DNA of 11,126 nucleotides. Source: Victivallaceae bacterium (GTDB taxonomy: Bacteria > Verrucomicrobiota > Lentisphaeria > Victivallales > Victivallaceae). The notes below the pieces were generated by a model, which did no database searches, was not told the origin of the DNA, and worked only from the letters and a program-made list of their open reading frames with translations. The translations under genes and the position numbers were made by a program. Of this stretch, positions 6,698 through 11,126 are shown one piece after another; positions within the stretch are counted from its first letter, which is position 1, and each line of letters begins with the position of its first letter. The stretch spans positions 1 through 11,126 of the forward strand of contig JAQUOK010000051.1 in NCBI GenBank assembly GCA_028717165.1, given 5' to 3'.

Positions 6698-7483
6698 TTA
6701 TTCTATCACCGGCCACATTCTTCCCGCTGAATTCGTCCTCAGTTTTACGCGCATATCATAAGCTTTAAAAAGATTTTCCTCGCTCAAAATGTCATTTCGC
6801 GCGCCTTTGGCGATAATTTTTCCCTCTTTCAGGATCATTCCGCGCCGGAATACCGGCAATATGTCGTCAATTCTCTGGGTTATGAAAATAATCGTCGGCG
6901 CTTTTTCCCGCCGGGCAAAAGCGTCTATGGTTTCCAGGAGATGTTCGCGGCTTTTCAGGTCAAGATGGACACAGGCCTCATCCAGGATCATCAATTCGGG
7001 CTCATGCATCAGAGCCCGGCTGATCAGAATTTTTACCTGTTCCCCGGACGACATGGCGTCCATTTTATGCGCAGCCAGATGGCCGCAGCCGAGCGAATTC
7101 ATTATTTCCAGCGCTTTCGTTTTCTCATCTCCCGTATAATCGCGAAACAGCCCCAGCGTTCCGTCAAGCCCGGAAACCACCATCTGCAAAGCGTCCCATT
7201 CGCCGGACGTCCAGCGCTGCATAAAAGGGCTGACCCAGGCGATATTTTTACGCAGTTCGGATAGATTGACGGCCCCGTAACGGGCGCCGAGCACCCTGAC
7301 CTCGGCTCCGAAAACCGGCCAGGCATAACCCATCAGAACTTTCACCAGCGTGGTTTTGCCGGCGCCGTTGGCTCCCAGGATAAACCAGTGTTCACCCGGT
7401 TTGACCTGCCAGTTCAAATCCTGCAGGACAAGTTTCCTGCTCAAAAAAACCCTGGCGTTCTTTATTTCAATAATGTTTTCCAC
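6698..7483 (-). CDS. ABC transporter-type ATPase, ModF/YlmA-like
   Basis: A 261-residue single nucleotide-binding domain. Walker A is GANGAGKTT (37-45), the ABC signature is MSSGEQ (144-149), and Walker B is ELMILDEAC (163-171) with catalytic Glu169. The Q-loop region is WVSPFMQ (83-89). The sequence style (GEHWFILGANGAGKTTL, LSSGEQ-like signature, DDILPVF) points to the COG1119 group of ModF-like ATPases, which often lack an obvious permease partner. The substrate is unknown. The H-loop position reads ITQRIDD (201-207): the usual switch His is Gln203. The start codon is GTG, with no strong ribosome site and no in-frame ATG close upstream. The gene stands alone, 185 bases after tyrA, with palindromic repeat pairs on both sides. 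No membrane permease for it is seen in the window. Confidence 0.85.
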   Translation of the reverse strand: MENIIEIKNARVFLSRKLVLQDLNWQVKPGEHWFILGANGAGKTTLVKVLMGYAWPVFGAEVRVLGARYGAVNLSELRKNIAWVSPFMQRWTSGEWDALQMVVSGLDGTLGLFRDYTGDEKTKALEIMNSLGCGHLAAHKMDAMSSGEQVKILISRALMHEPELMILDEACVHLDLKSREHLLETIDAFARREKAPTIIFITQRIDDILPVFRRGMILKEGKIIAKGARNDILSEENLFKAYDMRVKLRTNSAGRMWPVIE

Positions 7484-7547
7484 TTTAAACCCATTCGTAT
7501 ACTGTTTCAGGTTGAATTATTAATTTTTTATTTGTTCGGAAAACGGT

Positions 7548-7610
7548 GTAACCGCCCCTGTCTCCAGGGGCGCAGTTGTGTGACGCACGGCTAGGGACAG
7601 CCGTGGCTAC
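7548..7610. repeat. REP-like inverted hairpin pair, right of the ABC ATPase gene
   Basis: The first hairpin has GTAAC (7548-7552), arms CGCCCCTG (7553-7560) and CAGGGGCG (7565-7572), and loop TCTC (GAGA on the minus strand). The second has arms CACGGCTA (7586-7593) and CAGCCGTG (7598-7605), loop GGGA, then GCTAC to 7610. Its innermost pair is an A/C mismatch, leaving 7 paired bases. Here the GTAG-like ends point outward, with 13 bases between the stems, the reverse of the pair at 6622-6685. The pair lies between tyrA and the ABC ATPase gene. A role as terminator or 3'-end stabiliser for tyrA mRNA is possible, but no T run follows. Confidence 0.75.
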
Positions 7611-7668
7611 ACTTTGAAAATCCGGTCAAAAATTTTTAACATATGACGTAATAAAGTATAATTCGTAA

Positions 7669-8547
7669 TTATCTAGTTTTGTATTCTATCCAGGCGTCGC
7701 GCAGTTCTTTGCCTTTGGCAAATTCCGCCTCCAGGGAGTCATACTCTTTATTTTCGATAAGCCTGCCGAGTTTTTCATAGCGTTTTTCAAATTCCCTGAC
7801 CACTTCCAGGATGGCGGGCTGGTTGTTCTCGATAATTTCACGCCACATTGACGGTGATGAAGAAGTTATCCGGGAAGTATCCCGGAATCCCGTGGCGCAG
7901 CCGGAGTAACGCAAAGCCCGGGTTTCCGGATCACAGTCGAGTACCGCTTCGGTGAGAGCAAGCGCGACAATATGCGATATGTGACTGGTATGCGCCACCA
8001 GAATATCATGTTCCCGCACGGGTATTTCGACCACCTTGGTACCGACCGTTTCCCAGAATTTCCTGACGCTTCCCAGCGCTTCAGCGGAAGTATTTCGCGT
8101 TGCGGTGATGAAAACTTCGGCATTGGCATAAAGTTTTTCAAAAGCGGCCTCAGGCCCGCTTTTTTCAGTTCCCGCCATCGGGTGTCCGCCGACGAAAGCA
8201 ACTCCGCGCGGAATAAGAAATTTTTCCCCGCAATTGACGACAACTTCCTTCACGCTCCCGATATCACTGACTACCGTTCCCGGCCTCCAGCATTCGGCAA
8301 AGGTCTCAATATATTCCATGATCTGCGGAATCGGCAGACATAAAACCGTCAGATCGGCTTTGGCCAGCAAATCCTTTATATCATCACAACTTTCGTCGAT
8401 AACGTCATTTTCCAAAGCCCATTTGCGGACTTCGCCGCGCCTGGCCCAGCCGAGGCGGTGATATGAGCTTTTGCGCAGGGCCATTCCCAGCGACCCGCCC
8501 AGCAGTCCTAAACCTATTATCGCAACGTTTTTTATCCTGACAGTCAT
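7669..8547 (-). CDS. tyrA: Prephenate dehydrogenase
   Basis: This enzyme oxidatively decarboxylates prephenate to 4-hydroxyphenylpyruvate with NAD(P)+, on the route to tyrosine. The 292 residues are the length of a single-function TyrA, with no chorismate mutase or ACT domain. The N-terminal Rossmann motif is GLGLLGGSLG (12-21). SDIGSVK (94-100), GHPMAGTEKSGP (121-132, catalytic His122), SHISH (188-192) and GFRDTSRI (220-227, substrate-binding Arg) follow in the family order. An arogenate-specific variant cannot be excluded from sequence alone. AGGAG at 8552-8556 lies 4 bases before the ATG and fixes the start. The gene diverges from truA across a 188-base gap. With aroE it is the second aromatic pathway gene here, but the two are in separate transcription units. 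Confidence 0.95.
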   Translation of the reverse strand: MTVRIKNVAIIGLGLLGGSLGMALRKSSYHRLGWARRGEVRKWALENDVIDESCDDIKDLLAKADLTVLCLPIPQIMEYIETFAECWRPGTVVSDIGSVKEVVVNCGEKFLIPRGVAFVGGHPMAGTEKSGPEAAFEKLYANAEVFITATRNTSAEALGSVRKFWETVGTKVVEIPVREHDILVAHTSHISHIVALALTEAVLDCDPETRALRYSGCATGFRDTSRITSSSPSMWREIIENNQPAILEVVREFEKRYEKLGRLIENKEYDSLEAEFAKGKELRDAWIEYKTR

Positions 8548-8735
8548 AGCGCTCCTGGGTTGTTACAGTAATCAGACGTGGATAATATACGGTTTCTTTG
8601 AGAAAAAAAAAGCGCCGCCGCCGGATTTTATCCGAAAATTCATCCAGAAGCCAGCTCGCAGAAACAGAGGAAACAAATTCCGCCGGGATTTTCAATTCCC
8701 GCTATAAAATCGCTGAAAACAGTTTATATTTACGT
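8548..8735. promoter_or_regulatory. Divergent tyrA-truA intergenic region
   Basis: This gap must hold the promoters for both divergent genes. For tyrA, the minus strand carries TATATTAT about 35-42 bases before the ATG and the ribosome site AGGAG at 8552-8556. For truA, TATAAA at 8703-8708 is a plausible -10 element, though no good -35 partner is visible, and there is no clear ribosome site before the ATG at 8736. A run of nine A lies at 8603-8611. No repressor operator or riboswitch is recognisable. The individual promoter elements are guesses; the regulatory role follows from gene orientation. Confidence 0.4.
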
Positions 8736-9560
8736 ATGGACAAATTAGAAAATAATTTTAAGCGCCTTCTGCTGGAAATAAGTTTCGACGGCCGGAGTTA
8801 CGGCGGCTGGCAGATACAGCCGGACAACCCGACCGTCCAGAAACTTGTTCAGGACACCCTGGCAAAATTATATTCCGGACAGGATATAAAACTGACCGGC
8901 AGCAGCCGTACCGACGCCGGAGTGCACGCGGCCGGTTTCGCCGCCAGCTTCGCCGTTCCCGCCCGCCCGTATATTCTGCCGGACAAGCTGAAAAAAGCGC
9001 TTAACGGCCTTCTGCCGGACTCGATCGCAGTCCGCACCGTCAAAGAAGTCCCGGCGGATTTCCACGCCCGCTTCGACACCGCCGGCAAAGCTTATACCTA
9101 TGTCATAAACCTGGGAGATAAAAATCCTTTTTCGACTCACTATTCATGGCGCCCCCACCGTAAACTCGATATTGAAAGAATGCGGGAGGCGGCGCCGCAC
9201 CTGATCGGAACCCATGATTTTTCATCTTTCGTCGTCAACCGCGATGAGATTGACGAGGCGGTAAGGACGATTTACAATATCGATTTCCAGGTTTTCGGCC
9301 AGTATCTGTGCATTACCTTTACCGGCGACGGTTTCCTGTACAAGATGATCCGCTGCCTGGCCGGCGCGCTGGAAGCGGTGGGAGCGGGAAAAATTTCAGG
9401 CGCGGAGCTGAAAACCATCCTCGAACACAAGGACCGCCGCAAAGCTCCCGATACCGCGCCGCCGTACGGCTTGTTCCTGGTAAAAGTATTTTATGACGAA
9501 CAGGAAATGGCGGATTTCAAACTGGAAAACATACGTTCCTATAGGAATGTCCCATGCTGA
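8736..9560 (+). CDS. truA: tRNA pseudouridine synthase A
   Basis: TruA isomerises uridines 38-40 in the anticodon arm of tRNAs to pseudouridine. The 274 residues fit the family. The motif GSSRTDAGVHA (55-65) carries the catalytic Asp60. YGGWQ (22-26), the AYTY stretch with the conserved stacking Tyr (about 120-122), the late GDGFLYKMIR (197-206) and APPYGLFL (241-248) are all TruA hallmarks. The frame is open for 46 codons upstream, but that part is arginine-rich at its start, has no family counterpart and runs through the promoter gap; the ATG at 8736 places the first strand where homologues begin. The C-terminal ~20 residues extend a little beyond the usual end. The stop overlaps the permease start (ATGCTGA), so the two genes are translationally coupled, though functionally unrelated. 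Confidence 0.95.
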   Translation: MDKLENNFKRLLLEISFDGRSYGGWQIQPDNPTVQKLVQDTLAKLYSGQDIKLTGSSRTDAGVHAAGFAASFAVPARPYILPDKLKKALNGLLPDSIAVRTVKEVPADFHARFDTAGKAYTYVINLGDKNPFSTHYSWRPHRKLDIERMREAAPHLIGTHDFSSFVVNRDEIDEAVRTIYNIDFQVFGQYLCITFTGDGFLYKMIRCLAGALEAVGAGKISGAELKTILEHKDRRKAPDTAPPYGLFLVKVFYDEQEMADFKLENIRSYRNVPC

Positions 9561-10855
9561 ATTACCTATTGCGACGTTTTCTGTATTCGATCCTGATAAT
9601 CGCCGGGGTGGTCCTGCTTACCTTCGTGCTTTTCCGGCTTGCCGCGGGGGATCCCGCCGCAGCGGTACTGGGAAAAAATCCTTCCCCGCAGGAAGTGGAG
9701 GATCTGCGTTCAGACCTCGGCGCGGATCTGCCGCTGTTTTACGGCAGCTGGCGCAAAACCGAAGCGTTCAGTTCCGCCGACTTTTCTGTTCAGTCCCAAC
9801 CGCCGGGCATAAAGTTCTCTCCCGAACCCCGCTTCAAGAACGGAGCGTTGTCCCTGAATGGCGGTAAAATCGAATTCAGGCGTAACTTCGACATCGGCAA
9901 TTTTCCCCGGCAAGGCCGGATAAAATTCAAAGGACAAGGCCGAATTGGCGGGCGTGACTACGAAAGCTCAGACTGGAAAAACCTCAGCGTCGATATTCCG
10001 GCGGACGCAAAATCCCTGCTGATAAGCGATTCCGGCAGCCTGCAACTGGCCGCCGCCGGATTTTTCCGCAAGCAGGAATCCCCTTTTAATTCCCAGCTTT
10101 TCCGTTCCGTCAGGGAAATAATATCTTTCAAATCCGCTTTCCCGTTCGTGAGTTTCCTGAATTTCGGGCGGACGATAATCACCCGTGAACCGATCCGACG
10201 TATTTTATGGCGCGGTGTGGGGCCTTCCCTGTGCCTCATGCTACCTATCTTCCTCGGTGAAATACTTCTGGGCATAGCCCTCGCCCTGACCGCAACCGCG
10301 TTCAAGGGGCGCTGGCCTGACCGCTTTCTGATGCTGCTGGCGATTGCCGGAATGAGTATCAGCTACCTGGTGTTCATCATCGCCGGCCAATGGTTCCTGG
10401 CATATACGCTGAACTGGTTCCCGGTCTGGGGCTGGGGAAGCCCGCTCAATCTGGCCCTGCCGGTGATAATCGGCATCGCCAGCGGTCTGGGAGGAAGCGT
10501 GCGTTTTTACCGGACGGTATTCGTCAACGAATTGAACCGCGAATACCTGCGGACGGCGGCCGCGAAAGGCTGTTCAGACTTCACGATCTACACCCGGCAC
10601 CTGCTGCGCAATGCCGCCATTCCGATAATAACCCACGCCACCGCCGCTCTGCCGTTCCTGTTTACCGGCAGTCTGCTGCTGGAAACCTTTTTCGGGATTC
10701 CCGGACTCGGTTATCTGGGGGTCGAAGCTTTGAACAATTCGGACCTGCAGCTTTTGAAAGCCCTGGTAATCATCAGTGCGATACTTTTTGTCACCATGAA
10801 TACGCTTGCCGATATCGCCTATGCCTGGGCTGACCCGAGAATTCGCCTAAAATAG
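9554..10855 (+). CDS. ABC transporter permease, OppB/DppB-like, with large extracytoplasmic insertion
   Basis: An integral membrane subunit of a peptide/nickel-type ABC importer. The N-terminus (1-60) is typical: a basic start, a first span at about 9-30, then GDPAAAVLGKNPSP and the LGADLPL turn. Residues ~66-200 are an extra segment, rich in strand-like sequence, in a position that should be extracytoplasmic. The conserved core resumes at FGRTI (204-208), with spans near 220-247, 257-285, 298-315, 355-378 and 400-425. The coupling EAA loop is EYLRTAAAKGCSDFTIYTRH (330-349), and the C-terminus ADPRIRLK is standard. At 433 residues it is about 100 longer than usual OppB/DppB proteins. AGGA precedes the ATG by 7 bases, and the start overlaps the truA stop. 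The expected partner genes (DppC-like permease, ATPases, binding protein) do not follow; mobile-element debris does. The solute is unknown. Confidence 0.88.
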   Translation: MLNYLLRRFLYSILIIAGVVLLTFVLFRLAAGDPAAAVLGKNPSPQEVEDLRSDLGADLPLFYGSWRKTEAFSSADFSVQSQPPGIKFSPEPRFKNGALSLNGGKIEFRRNFDIGNFPRQGRIKFKGQGRIGGRDYESSDWKNLSVDIPADAKSLLISDSGSLQLAAAGFFRKQESPFNSQLFRSVREIISFKSAFPFVSFLNFGRTIITREPIRRILWRGVGPSLCLMLPIFLGEILLGIALALTATAFKGRWPDRFLMLLAIAGMSISYLVFIIAGQWFLAYTLNWFPVWGWGSPLNLALPVIIGIASGLGGSVRFYRTVFVNELNREYLRTAAAKGCSDFTIYTRHLLRNAAIPIITHATAALPFLFTGSLLLETFFGIPGLGYLGVEALNNSDLQLLKALVIISAILFVTMNTLADIAYAWADPRIRLK

Positions 10856-10881
10856 CCGTTACTGAAAAAGTCTATTTTGCT

Positions 10882-11016
10882 TCATAACCCGGCGCGTACA
10901 GTTTGACCTATACTGCAAGTTGGAGACGGGGGGCGTTTGTCATTGCTATTATCGATTTGTACAGCCGCAAAGTGGGGGATATATTAAGAGACTTAATCAC
11001 AATACTGCTCATTTAA
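10882..11016 (+). pseudogene. Degraded IS3-family transposase (DDE integrase core) fragment
   Basis: From 10903 to the TAA at 11014-11016 one frame reads LTYTASWRRGAFVIAIIDLY followed by SRKVGDILRD. This matches the integrase core of IS3-type OrfB, where TDITYI, a short turn, VIDLYSRKVVGW and a conserved RD-containing helix appear in that order. The expected W-x-T-D before LTY is missing. Just upstream (10882-10903) another frame reads HNPARTV, which would fit the preceding segment, so a small frame-breaking deletion near 10904 is likely. The fragment covers only some 40 codons, lacks start, DDE acidic partners and inverted repeats, and cannot be functional. It is a remnant of an old insertion behind the permease gene. 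Confidence 0.6.
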
Positions 11017-11042
11017 AGCTTGAATATTGAAATAATACTGCT
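11001..11042. repeat. Short direct repeat AATACTGCT, two copies
   Basis: AATACTGCT occurs at 11001-11009 and 11034-11042, a period of 33 bases, followed by similar CATTT and ACATT. It lies between the IS3 remnant and the start of the next gene. It could mark an element boundary or a duplication at an insertion, but nine bases twice is weak evidence. Confidence 0.4.
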
Positions 11043-11048
11043 ACATTA

Positions 11049-11078
11049 TTCGCAACCCTAACTTAAGGAGGTTGCGAA
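11049..11078 (+). promoter_or_regulatory. Inverted repeat enclosing the ribosome binding site of the next gene
   Basis: TTCGCAACC (11049-11057) is the exact reverse complement of GGTTGCGAA (11070-11078), with a 12-base loop. The ribosome site AAGGAGG (11065-11071) lies in the loop and enters the stem, and the stem ends on the A of the ATG. A transcript containing both arms would fold the start region shut; one starting inside the left arm would not. This is how several insertion sequences avoid expression by read-through. The palindrome is seen directly; the regulatory role is inferred. Confidence 0.55.
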
Positions 11079-11126
11079 TGGCGCGAACCAAGGCTAATAT
11101 CGGAGAGCTTCGAAACAGTGATTTTT
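11078..11126 (+). CDS. Start of a gene cut by the window edge, possibly an IS4-type transposase
   Basis: An ATG follows AAGGAGG by 6 bases, and the frame stays open to the window end: MARTKANIGELRNSDF. The excellent ribosome site makes it a credible gene start. The MARTKA opening, followed by a short charged stretch, resembles the N-terminus of some IS4-family transposases. The upstream fold-back structure and neighbouring IS3 debris also suit a mobile element. Sixteen residues cannot prove the family, so the identity is a guess. Confidence 0.45.
   Translation, partial: MARTKANIGELRNSDF

Noticed and set aside
6622..7610. The palindromic repeats as a CRISPR array
   Set aside because: There are only four units of two sequence types, in alternating orientation, split by a whole gene and without uniform spacers.
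8598..8735. Upstream in-frame extension of truA
   Set aside because: The 46 extra codons start with an Arg/Lys run, have no counterpart in TruA proteins and overlap the divergent promoter region, so the ATG at 8736 was chosen.

Overview
The window is about 11.1 kb of roughly 50% GC bacterial chromosome. It carries two housekeeping aromatic-amino-acid genes, an envelope-associated operon, an ABC ATPase, a tRNA-modification gene, a transporter subunit and the edge of a mobile-element region. The multi-spanning transglutaminase, the Opp/Dpp-type permease and the palindromic intergenic repeats fit a Gram-negative-type bacterium. The gene mix and the FHA-MoxR fusion would suit a PVC-group organism such as Lentisphaerota or a relative, but this is an impression and not a proof.

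Left part, all on the minus strand (read right to left, 6572 to 263): a 101-residue membrane hairpin protein with cysteine motifs at both ends; an FHA-MoxR fusion ATPase; a DUF58 protein; a large membrane transglutaminase (TgpA/DUF3488 type); and shikimate dehydrogenase AroE. From the ATPase onward the genes overlap by 4, 8 and 8 bases, so they almost certainly form one translationally coupled operon. MoxR, DUF58 and transglutaminase are a recurrent bacterial trio, probably for assembly or processing of envelope proteins. The FHA domain suggests phosphothreonine-dependent control. AroE looks like a passenger enzyme.

Middle part, minus strand: prephenate dehydrogenase TyrA (7669-8547), then a ModF-like ABC ATPase (6698-7483) whose H-loop histidine is replaced by glutamine. 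On each side of the ATPase gene lies a pair of inverted hairpins. All four have a 7- or 8-bp stem, a GNRA-type tetraloop on one strand and a GTAG-like tetranucleotide on the other. They behave like REP/REPIN elements, with compensatory stem differences between two stem types.

Right part, plus strand: TruA (tRNA pseudouridine synthase) starts divergently from tyrA and overlaps by 7 bases an OppB/DppB-like permease with an extra extracytoplasmic segment of about 130 residues. The permease is not followed by its usual partner genes. Instead there is a decayed IS3-type transposase fragment (about 10882-11016), then the first 16 codons of a gene (11078 onward) whose ribosome binding site sits in a perfect 9-bp inverted repeat, an arrangement typical of insertion-sequence transposase genes protected from read-through expression.

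I found no rRNA, tRNA or CRISPR. Nothing here proves a wholly new system. The strongest leads are the REP pairs, the FHA-MoxR operon with its cysteine-motif hairpin protein, and the permease insertion.
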